Shown here in pieces: positions 42,022 through 49,023 of a DNA stretch of 51,769 nucleotides. Each line of letters starts with the position of its first letter. Within the stretch, counting starts at the first letter, position 1. Below the pieces are notes generated by a model. It worked only from the letters and a program-made list of their open reading frames with translations, was not told the DNA's origin and did no database searches. Where the stretch lies: assembly GCA_964515195.1 (NCBI GenBank), contig CAZETK010000019.1, positions 1 through 51,769 of the forward strand. Direction: 5' to 3'. A program made the position numbers and the translations under genes. This stretch comes from Ga0074139 sp964515195. GTDB taxonomy: Bacteria > Bdellovibrionota > Bdellovibrionia > Bdellovibrionales > Bdellovibrionaceae.

Positions 42022-44844
42022 CTATCCTCCCAATTGGTTGATATACATCTGAATTTGAATACGGTCCGGAGCATTGGGTGAAAGCTCCAGGTACATTTGA
42101 TAAGACTCTAAGGCGGCTTCGTTGTCACCTCTAAGTTGGAACAATGCCCCTTGCTCACGGTAAATTTCCGCATAGCCGTTTTCCTGTTGCTTAGCGAGGC
42201 TTAACATATCCTGAGCTATTTCTAAGGCTCCTGAGTGCCGATAACAGATCGAGGCCTTTACATAAATTTCCGCTAGAGGGCGAAGCTTCAGCGCAGAGGA
42301 ATACTCCTGGGCACAATCGGAGTATTGTTTTGTAGCATGATAAATTTCCGCCAGTAGGATCCTCGGATCGGAAAGATTTGGATTTCGCTTCTTCTCTTCC
42401 AATGCGGCATCTTTCGCTTCCTTAAATTGACCTTGGCGCAAGTATGCCTGTCCGATGGAAAGGTATAGACGCGGATAATTGGAGTTAACTCGAATCGCTT
42501 TTTTAAAATTACTAATGGCCTGGTCGAAACGGTTAAGTTCCATCAAAACCTGACCCGCCTGGTAGAAAGCCTCCGCATCGGAGGGGTCCACAATGGCCGC
42601 CCTTAAGTAAGTCCGCAAGGCTTCATCATTTTTGCCGAGTGCACGCAGTGCTTGCCCCAGCCCCAGCATAGCTGTTTTATTCTTTGAATCGACGTTCAGG
42701 ACTTGTTCGTATATTTCTAAAGCTTGTGCAAAACGCTCTTCTGATTTAAGTAAATTAGCCAGGCCAATTCGATACTCCAGGGTGTAAGAAAACTTCTTGA
42801 TCAGTTCGTTGAAATATTGAACCCCCGTATCGACTCCATGCTGTGCCGCTAACATTTCGGCATAGGCGACTTGAGCTTCTGTACTTGTTGAGTCTAGCTC
42901 AACAGCGCGGGTCGCGTAGGATCGCATATTTTTAATGGCTTCGTCCCGCTCTTTTATCGACTTAGGGTTTTCTGGAATGATCGAAAGGGCTCTAAATTTA
43001 TAAGCGCGCGAGAGTAAAACGTAGGTTTCCACATCCCCTTCAAAAAGAGATTTGGATCTTTCTCCAAATTGTATGGCGCCGACCATGTTGTTTTTTCGAT
43101 ATTCGATCAGGGCGAATCCCCGCAGAATTTCGTAGTTTTGTGAGGCTTGCTGTTGCGCCCGCACAAGAAGCTGATAGGCTTTCACAAAGTCATACCGTTT
43201 AGATAGGTAATCGGCCTGTGTAACGTAGGCTGATACCAGTTTTGGATTGGCACGAATGGCTTTGTTCAACCACTCAATTGCATCATAGGTTTGGTTGAGC
43301 TGCCATAAACACTTACCAGCCTTCATGGCGGCTTCGGCATTTTTAGGATTCATTTCAAAGGCAGCCTTGTACTCAGCTTGAGCTGACAAGCAATCTCCCT
43401 GGCGCATGTACTGATCGCCCAGCAAAACAATTTCATGATTCTGGGTTTTGCTGATTCCTAAGTTGTCTTGCCCACCTAATCGAACGACAAGTTCTCGCGC
43501 CAACTTATTCTGAGGCATCACCTTGTACGATTTTTGAGCGGCTTGTAAAGCTTTGGCCTTTTCATTTTTTTCAAGCCATAGCTCGGCCAGGGCATACCAA
43601 GCTTCAGTTTCAAGCGTCGGCGATAGCCGGCCCGATTGATTTAGGGCCGCATCTAAACTTCGTAAGGCATTGTCCTTGCGTTGAAATCCACGCGCCTCCA
43701 CTAAACCAAGAAGAATATAACGCTCTTTATTCTTAGCATGATGAGGCTTCATGTTTTGAAGTAGGTTAAAAGCCTCTTGATAGGCCTTCATCTGATATTT
43801 CAAATGCGCCAAACTGAGTAGGGGGCGTCCCCACGTATCCCACATCTCACCCGCCTTTTCATAATAAGAAGCCGCAAACTGTAACTCTCGGTCAGCCTCT
43901 AATATTTCGGCTTTGATATAATAACCTAAGGGCAGCAGCGAAAATGTTCCGGCCGTTTCTAACAGGTTATCGACCTGAGCTCTTGCTTCACGGTATCGCC
44001 CCATGACAAGCATTTTTACGGTATCACACAGCTGACCATGTGGGCTTGTGAGGTTGAGAGAGCGTGTTGATTGAGCCAAAAGATCAACACTCTTTTGGTC
44101 TTCAACATCCTGGTAGGCGAATGGCCATAGCTCCTTGTAAACAAAACAAAGTAGGCCACGGGCCTCAAGGTTGCGTGGTTGTCCTTCTATCAAAGAAACT
44201 AAATCATTTTGCGCGCTGACGATATCTTCAATCCCGCTTCGCTCAATTCCCAGAACAGCCTTGCCTAATCTTTGCTTGACCTGTTCCGCTGAGATTTCTG
44301 CTTGCTCTCCTTGTGGTCTTAACAAGCGGATTCGATCTGATTGAGAGCCCGTGGGGAGAATCAATATGACGGCAAAAAGAAACACTATTAGCGCAAGAGT
44401 TGATAGAAATATAATCTTCCGTTTTCTTTTTTTATCGGCGCTGGGATCTTGAATTTCCAACTCGATAACATTCGAGGCCGTCCCCTCTGTGGCGTCGAGA
44501 GGGTCGGCAGAAACTGTCGGAGTCATTCGAACCATTTTGGGTTTATCAGACTGTGGTGGCCGAGGCATGATAACTGTTTCTTCAAAGTCGACTTTGCGTT
44601 CGCGCTTTTCCGGTTTTTTGAATCCCTCTTCGTCCGCTTTTTTTTCTAAAATGGCTAATAGCTGATCATAAAACTGTGGTTCTTTTGAAAGGGGCGTCCA
44701 CTTTCCTTGAGGGTAGGCGGATATCATTTCATCGCCAACAAGAGCCCCTTCGGAAATTCGCTGGAGTACTTCTTTTGTCGTCAAAGGACCTATAATCTGG
44801 CCTTTGCTATTTCGTATAATCCAACTTACTTGCGAACGACTCAT
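42022..44844 (-). CDS. GYF-domain, single-membrane-span TPR protein
   Basis: A 940-residue protein. Residues about 7-65 form a GYF_2 domain (WIIRNSKGQIIGPLTTKEVL, EGALVGDEMISAYP, GKWTPLS), a peptide-binding fold facing the cytoplasm. After a charged linker, one membrane segment (about 143-166; IIFLSTLALIVFLFAVILIL) leads to about 770 residues of TPR repeats, with many canonical units (WYALAELWLEKNEKAKALQA; AEAAMKAGKCLWQLNQTYDA; AMLGLGQALRALGKNDEALR; AEAFYQAGQVLMELNRFDQA). The TPRs should lie in the periplasm and act as a protein-interaction scaffold. A TATAAT sits 7 bases before the ATG, suggesting a very short or absent leader. Followed by a coupled small membrane protein. Confidence 0.88.
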   Translation of the reverse strand: MSRSQVSWIIRNSKGQIIGPLTTKEVLQRISEGALVGDEMISAYPQGKWTPLSKEPQFYDQLLAILEKKADEEGFKKPEKRERKVDFEETVIMPRPPQSDKPKMVRMTPTVSADPLDATEGTASNVIELEIQDPSADKKRKRKIIFLSTLALIVFLFAVILILPTGSQSDRIRLLRPQGEQAEISAEQVKQRLGKAVLGIERSGIEDIVSAQNDLVSLIEGQPRNLEARGLLCFVYKELWPFAYQDVEDQKSVDLLAQSTRSLNLTSPHGQLCDTVKMLVMGRYREARAQVDNLLETAGTFSLLPLGYYIKAEILEADRELQFAASYYEKAGEMWDTWGRPLLSLAHLKYQMKAYQEAFNLLQNMKPHHAKNKERYILLGLVEARGFQRKDNALRSLDAALNQSGRLSPTLETEAWYALAELWLEKNEKAKALQAAQKSYKVMPQNKLARELVVRLGGQDNLGISKTQNHEIVLLGDQYMRQGDCLSAQAEYKAAFEMNPKNAEAAMKAGKCLWQLNQTYDAIEWLNKAIRANPKLVSAYVTQADYLSKRYDFVKAYQLLVRAQQQASQNYEILRGFALIEYRKNNMVGAIQFGERSKSLFEGDVETYVLLSRAYKFRALSIIPENPKSIKERDEAIKNMRSYATRAVELDSTSTEAQVAYAEMLAAQHGVDTGVQYFNELIKKFSYTLEYRIGLANLLKSEERFAQALEIYEQVLNVDSKNKTAMLGLGQALRALGKNDEALRTYLRAAIVDPSDAEAFYQAGQVLMELNRFDQAISNFKKAIRVNSNYPRLYLSIGQAYLRQGQFKEAKDAALEEKKRNPNLSDPRILLAEIYHATKQYSDCAQEYSSALKLRPLAEIYVKASICYRHSGALEIAQDMLSLAKQQENGYAEIYREQGALFQLRGDNEAALESYQMYLELSPNAPDRIQIQMYINQLGG

Positions 44845-44851
44845 CCTGTTG

Positions 44852-44857
44852 ATTATA
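44852..44857 (-). promoter_or_regulatory. Candidate -10 box directly before the GYF/TPR start
   Basis: TATAAT on the minus strand, 7 bases from the ATG, so transcription would begin at or within two bases of the start codon. No good -35 at standard spacing. It could yield a leaderless mRNA. Confidence 0.4.
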
Positions 44858-44948
44858 CGGAAGTTTTTTGAAATAGGTCATGTGTGCAACTTGAGAACCC
44901 ATCTTTAGTCCCAATCGCAGCTCACAACTCCATGAAATGACGGCTCTG

Positions 44949-44967
44949 TGATTCCATATCGGAATCA
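44949..44967. promoter_or_regulatory. Tandem operator-like palindrome, copy 1
   Basis: TGATTCCATATCGGAATCA, perfect 7-bp arms and a 5-base centre. A related site starts 21 bp later. It lies about 105 bases before the GYF/TPR start (minus) and before the small plus-strand unit. Confidence 0.6.
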
Positions 44968-44969
44968 AG

Positions 44970-44988
44970 TGATTCCGTTTTGGAACCG
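44970..44988. promoter_or_regulatory. Tandem operator-like palindrome, copy 2
   Basis: TGATTCCGTTTTGGAACCG, imperfect palindrome related to copy 1. The two centres are 21 bp apart (two helical turns), which fits cooperative binding of a dimeric regulator. Confidence 0.55.
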
Positions 44989-45124
44989 AGCCGGCTCGAT
45001 TTTTTCGCTCAAATCGCTATTATGTTTAGTTGAGTGTCTAATGGTTTGGCATTTAATTTGCTTTGTCTTTGGTCGAGAAGAGTATCAGAAACGGAAATCT
45101 TCAATGGATGGAGATAAGAAGCGT

Positions 45125-45289
45125 ATGAAGTTTGAAAGCCACAAGGTCGGCGGCAAGTTTAAAAGAACTAGCATAGGTAGAATGCTCATTGCACTTTACA
45201 TATTAGCTGTGTTGGCAATATCTGCCACAACTCGAGCCGAGAGTTCTGAAGTTTTCTCATTTGATCAAGTTTCTAAAATTTCTAATTAG
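45125..45289 (+). CDS. Small exported or membrane peptide (uncertain)
   Basis: A frame of 54 codons from ATG 45125 (or 61 from ATG 45104) encodes a Lys-rich start (MKFESHKVGGKFKRTSIG), a hydrophobic stretch (MLIALYILAVLAISA) and a TTRAES end like a signal peptidase site, leaving only about 17 mature residues (SEVFSFDQVSKISN). No family. The case for a gene rests on the strong plus-strand terminator 47 bases after it and on upstream operator-like sites; the same transcript could instead be a small RNA. Ribosome binding site is weak (GGAG, about 12 bases upstream). Confidence 0.4.
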   Translation: MKFESHKVGGKFKRTSIGRMLIALYILAVLAISATTRAESSEVFSFDQVSKISN

Positions 45290-45335
45290 GATGTGTTTGA
45301 GGACCCCCTCCCCAAACCTTCTCGATAGGAAGTTG

Positions 45336-45375
45336 AAAGCCCGAACCAATCCCCTCCAGGTTCGGGCTTTTTTTT
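45336..45375 (+). terminator. Strong intrinsic terminator, plus strand
   Basis: AAAGCCCGAACC (45336-45347) pairs exactly with GGTTCGGGCTTT (45359-45370), 12 bp with an 11-base loop, then a run of eight T (45368-45375). It ends a plus-strand transcript next to the 3' end of murA, and may partly serve murA on the other strand. Confidence 0.9.
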
Positions 45376-46627
45376 ATTCGATACGGTAGATTTCTGCCCC
45401 TAAGGCTCGTAGCTTGTCTTCCATTTTTTCATAACCGCGGTCGAGATGATAAATCCGGCTCACAACGGTTTCGCCTTGAGCCGCCAACCCAGCTAGCACC
45501 AAAGAGGCACTAGCCCTGAGGTCAGTCGCCATGACCGGCGCTGCCGTTAGACCTTTGGCTGGTACCCCTCTCACGACGGCAACTTGCGTCTTGGGTGTGA
45601 TATCCGCACCTAGCCGCATCAGCTCCGTCACATGCATGAAACGATTCTCAAAAACAGTTTCTGTAATTACGCTTGTCCCATGTGCAATGGTCATAAGAGC
45701 CATAAACTGGGCCTGCAAGTCCGTTGGGAACAACGGGTGAGGAGCTGTCGTCACATCGACAGCTTCCCATTCTTTGAGTTTTTTCAGGGTAATCGTATTT
45801 TTTTCGGTTTCTATTTTAAAGCCCGCTTCACGAAGCTTTGTAATAAAGGCGTCAAGATAAAGCGGATCGACATCCGTGACTGTTACTTCTCCGCCCGTAA
45901 TAGCCCCTGAAATCAGGAGCGTGCCAGCCTCAATTCGGTCAGGGCAAGTTGTATGCTCTGCGGGGGTCAATCGATCAACGCCTTCAATTTTAATGACACT
46001 TGTCCCATGTCCGGTAATTCGCGCTCCCATTTTATTTAGATACTGGGCCAGATCCACTATCTCTGGTTCTTTAGCTGCATTTTCGAGAATCGTAGTTCCG
46101 TCGGCCAGCGTTGCGGCCATCATCATGTTTTCTGTGCCACCGACAGTTACTTTTTCGAATAGAAATGTTGTTCCTTTTAATTTTTTAGCACGCGCGTGGA
46201 CATAGCCTTCTTTCAACTCGACATCGGCCCCCAAGGCTTTCATGGCCTCGATATGAAGATCGATAGGACGCGTCCCAATGGCGCATCCGCCTGGCAGAGA
46301 GACAACCGCTTCTCCGGTTTTAGCTAAAAGCGGGCCTAAGCAAAGAATGGATGCTCGCATTTTGCGGACCAAATCATAGTCCGCCTTTTGTGAATTCGCC
46401 CTTGAGTCGATAACCAAAGTGTTGTCGTTGAACTCGCTATTACAACCCAAGCTTCGCAAAAGATTTCGAGCTGATTCTACATCTGCCAGTTCTGGCACAT
46501 TGTGAAAGACATGGCGGCCATCAGCCAATAAAGATGCAAAAATCAGCTTTAGTGCTGAATTCTTGGCCCCACTAACTCGAACGGTCCCGTTAAGTTGATT
46601 TCCACCCCTAATTACCATTTTATCCAT
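45374..46627 (-). CDS. murA: UDP-N-acetylglucosamine 1-carboxyvinyltransferase
   Basis: The first committed enzyme of peptidoglycan synthesis: adds enolpyruvyl from PEP to UDP-GlcNAc. 417 residues from ATG 46627, which has AGGAG at good distance; the longer frame to 46711 runs inside prmC and is not used. N-terminal MVIRGGNQLNGTVRVSGAKN and the active-site Cys in VVSLPGGCAIGTRPIDLH are present (a Cys here makes the enzyme sensitive to fosfomycin). It overlaps the prmC stop by 8 bases, so the two are coupled at the end of the rho-rpmE-prfA-prmC-murA block. Confidence 0.97.
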   Translation of the reverse strand: MDKMVIRGGNQLNGTVRVSGAKNSALKLIFASLLADGRHVFHNVPELADVESARNLLRSLGCNSEFNDNTLVIDSRANSQKADYDLVRKMRASILCLGPLLAKTGEAVVSLPGGCAIGTRPIDLHIEAMKALGADVELKEGYVHARAKKLKGTTFLFEKVTVGGTENMMMAATLADGTTILENAAKEPEIVDLAQYLNKMGARITGHGTSVIKIEGVDRLTPAEHTTCPDRIEAGTLLISGAITGGEVTVTDVDPLYLDAFITKLREAGFKIETEKNTITLKKLKEWEAVDVTTAPHPLFPTDLQAQFMALMTIAHGTSVITETVFENRFMHVTELMRLGADITPKTQVAVVRGVPAKGLTAAPVMATDLRASASLVLAGLAAQGETVVSRIYHLDRGYEKMEDKLRALGAEIYRIE

Positions 46628-47480
46628 GGCGCGTGTCTCCTGAGATGATCCGGTCGTGGCCTGAGTAGTCTTGGATGACGTTGATCTTAGAAAAAATATT
46701 GAGGCCCTCAAAATGGCTCTTCATCGTTGTTCCCTGATCATGGCCCATTTCCATCAACATAAATCCATTGGGGGATAGTTTTTTGCTGCCCAATTCCGAC
46801 CATTTTTTAAGGACGCTGGTACCCTCGTCCGCGAACAAAGCCTTTGACGGCTCAAATCGACGAACATTGGTTTCTAAGTGGGGATCCTGTGGATGGATGT
46901 AGGGCGGGTTTGCCACAATAGCGTCATAACACGTTTCTGTCCGCCGCAAAAACTCTTGAGCTTCCATTGCTATAAATTGAACTTGATTTATGACATCAAG
47001 GTGGCTGGCATTTTCTTGTGCGACCTTGATGGCCTCAGGAGAAATATCAACAAGATCAACCTTTACGCGCTCATCGTTCTTAGCAATAGTTAAACCAATA
47101 CAACCGCTCCCGCACCCCAGATCAGCCAATTGGATCGTGTCCTGATTCAAAGATTTTAATCTTAACAGAGCCTGTTCTACCAAAATTTCTGTTTCAGGCC
47201 TAGGAATCAACACGTCTGGAGTTACTTTGAATTCATATCCGTAAAACCCTTTTGTCCCTATAATATAAGCTAAAGGCTCACCAGTGACTCTACGCCTGAT
47301 GGCTTCTCGCAGCTGATTAAGCTCTGCCTCTTTCAAAGGTTGGTCAAATTTCATATAAAGCTGCACGCGCTCCAGCTTCAAAATTGCAGAGAACAACCAT
47401 TCGGCCTCTAGCCGAGCGTTTTCGATCTTTTTGTCTTTGTAGAATTGGATTGTTTTATCCAAAACTTCCTTTAACTTCAT
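46620..47480 (-). CDS. prmC: Peptide chain release factor N5-glutamine methyltransferase
   Basis: A 286-residue SAM-dependent enzyme that methylates the Gln of the GGQ motif in release factors. N-terminal helical domain (about 1-85; ARLEAEWLFSAIL), then the methyltransferase fold with LADLGCGSGCIGLTIAK (SAM loop) and the diagnostic NPPY motif (AIVANPPYIHPQD). It lies directly after its substrate gene prfA, overlapping by 4 bases (ATGA), so translation is coupled. Confidence 0.97.
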   Translation of the reverse strand: MKLKEVLDKTIQFYKDKKIENARLEAEWLFSAILKLERVQLYMKFDQPLKEAELNQLREAIRRRVTGEPLAYIIGTKGFYGYEFKVTPDVLIPRPETEILVEQALLRLKSLNQDTIQLADLGCGSGCIGLTIAKNDERVKVDLVDISPEAIKVAQENASHLDVINQVQFIAMEAQEFLRRTETCYDAIVANPPYIHPQDPHLETNVRRFEPSKALFADEGTSVLKKWSELGSKKLSPNGFMLMEMGHDQGTTMKSHFEGLNIFSKINVIQDYSGHDRIISGDTRHG

Positions 47481-48550
47481 TGCTGACCTTGTTGCTTTAA
47501 AGCCTCTGCCTGGAAATGGGTCACAAGCGGATCGATGAGCTGTTCAAAATTTCCATTCATTACAGAGTCAATTTGGTGCGTGGTAAGACCAATGCGATGG
47601 TCCGTAATCCGAGATTGGGGGAAATTATAGGTACGAATACGTTCGGATCTATCTCCGGTCCCAATCTGCTCCAGCCTCACGTCGGAAGCCTCTTTGCGGG
47701 ATTTTTCTTCTTCAATTAGCTTGAGCTTTGCAAATAAAATCTGAAATGCCCTCTCTCGGTTGGAACTTTGAGATTTTCCTTCTTGGCATCGAACTTCTAA
47801 GCCTGAAGGCAAGTGAACCACGCGAACTGCCGATTCGGTCCTGTTAACCGATTGGCCCCCGGCCCCGCTGGCGCGCATGGTTTCAATCCGGACTTCGTTC
47901 ATATTAATCTTAACTTCTTGTTCTTCCACCTCGGGAATAACAGCGACAGTCACTGTCGACGTGTGGACACGGCCTGCTGCTTCTGTTTTTGGCACTCGCT
48001 GCACTCTGTGTACGCCTGATTCATATTTCAGCTTGGAATAGACGCTTTCGCCACTGATGCTGGCAATGATTTCTTTGGCGCCGCCCACGTTTCCGTCAGA
48101 AAAAGACAGCAGCTCAACACGCCATCCTTGAGTCTGAGCATAATAAGAGTAACCACGAAACAGTTCTTCCGCAAAAAGGGCGGCCTCATCTCCGCCGGCG
48201 CCAGCGCGAATCTCTAAGATAATATTTTTATCGTCATTGGGGTCCTTAGGAATCAAAAGTAGCTTGAGCTGATGCTCAAGACCTGGAAGTTGATCTTCGA
48301 TCTCTTTAATCTCTTCTTTTAAAAGATCCTTCATTTCGGGATCATTTTCAGAGCCCAGAAGTTTTTTATTGGACTCAAGGGCCCTGCTTTTTGACTTAAA
48401 ATCACGATAGACTGTGACGATCTTTTCTAAGTCCGCAAGTTCTTTCATAAGGGTGCGGTACTGTTTCTGATCGGAGGCAATATCGGGCCGTTGCAACATC
48501 ATTTGCACATGTTCATAGCGGTTATCAACTTCATCTAGCTTGGAAAACAT
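47477..48550 (-). CDS. prfA: Peptide chain release factor 1
   Basis: A 357-residue class I release factor that reads UAA and UAG stops. The GGQ motif that triggers peptide release is in ASGAGGQSVNRTESAVRVVH; the preceding GAGGDEAALFAEELFRGY segment and the HTSTVTVAVIPE strand are typical of RF1. Full length. Encoded between the terminator after rpmE and the overlapping prmC gene, so it probably has its own promoter or reads through. Confidence 0.97.
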   Translation of the reverse strand: MFSKLDEVDNRYEHVQMMLQRPDIASDQKQYRTLMKELADLEKIVTVYRDFKSKSRALESNKKLLGSENDPEMKDLLKEEIKEIEDQLPGLEHQLKLLLIPKDPNDDKNIILEIRAGAGGDEAALFAEELFRGYSYYAQTQGWRVELLSFSDGNVGGAKEIIASISGESVYSKLKYESGVHRVQRVPKTEAAGRVHTSTVTVAVIPEVEEQEVKINMNEVRIETMRASGAGGQSVNRTESAVRVVHLPSGLEVRCQEGKSQSSNRERAFQILFAKLKLIEEEKSRKEASDVRLEQIGTGDRSERIRTYNFPQSRITDHRIGLTTHQIDSVMNGNFEQLIDPLVTHFQAEALKQQGQQ

Positions 48551-48568
48551 AAATCCTAGATTAAAATA

Positions 48569-48594
48569 AAAATGCGGCGTTGTCGCCGCATTTT
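48569..48594 (-). terminator. Intrinsic terminator after rpmE
   Basis: AAAATGCGGCG (48569-48579) pairs exactly with CGCCGCATTTT (48584-48594), 11 bp with a 4-base loop. On the minus strand it follows rpmE by 28 bases and runs into a T-rich tract, so it ends the rho-rpmE transcript before prfA. Confidence 0.88.
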
Positions 48595-48622
48595 ACTTAT
48601 CTGAATTTCGAAAATTTGAGAC

Positions 48623-48868
48623 TTATTTTCGACCGTACTTCTTTTTGAAGCGGTCTATACGGCCTTCCATATCCATCACGCGCTGTTTGCCTGTAAAGAA
48701 GGGGTGAGACGCAGAAGAAATCTCCACCTTAATGACAGGATACGTATTACCATCTTCCCACTGTACAGTTTCCTTAGAATCTAATGTTGATTCTCCCAAA
48801 AACGCAAAATCGCAAGAGATATCTTTGAAGACCACTTTGTTCACCTTGGGATGTAATTTTTCTTTCAT
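48623..48868 (-). CDS. rpmE: Ribosomal protein L31, type B
   Basis: An 81-residue L31 of type B, the form without zinc-binding Cys: VVFKDISCDFAFLGESTLDS, then WEDGNTYPVIKVEISSASHP and FFTGKQRVMD, matching the type B pattern; the CxxC pairs of the type A protein are missing. It binds the 50S subunit at the central protuberance. In many bacteria type B replaces type A under zinc limitation, but here it sits in the constitutive rho-prfA block, so it may be the main L31. A structured 124-base leader precedes it. Confidence 0.95.
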   Translation of the reverse strand: MKEKLHPKVNKVVFKDISCDFAFLGESTLDSKETVQWEDGNTYPVIKVEISSASHPFFTGKQRVMDMEGRIDRFKKKYGRK

Positions 48869-48905
48869 AGCTATTTCCTTAAGAATTCCTTATAAAACTC
48901 GCGAA

Positions 48906-48992
48906 TTGCGCAGGTCATACGCAAATAATGCGATAGATAAATCGAGGCCCTTGTATACCAACAAGGAAGCACTCTGTCGAGGATTATCTATC
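48906..48992 (-). promoter_or_regulatory. Structured candidate L31 leader RNA
   Basis: Between rho and rpmE the minus-strand RNA can fold into a long stem: GATAGATAA (48932-48940) with TTATCTATC (48984-48992), an inner TCGA/TCGA pairing, and an apical CCTTGT/ACAAGG hairpin (48949-48954 with 48961-48966). A second hairpin TTGCG/CGCAA (48906-48910, 48920-48924) lies nearer the start. No T run follows, so it is not a terminator for rho. L31 autoregulatory leaders are known in several phyla; this could be one, not yet shown. Confidence 0.5.
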
Positions 48993-49023
48993 TTACGGTT
49001 AGTGCAATAATTTCATACACTTG

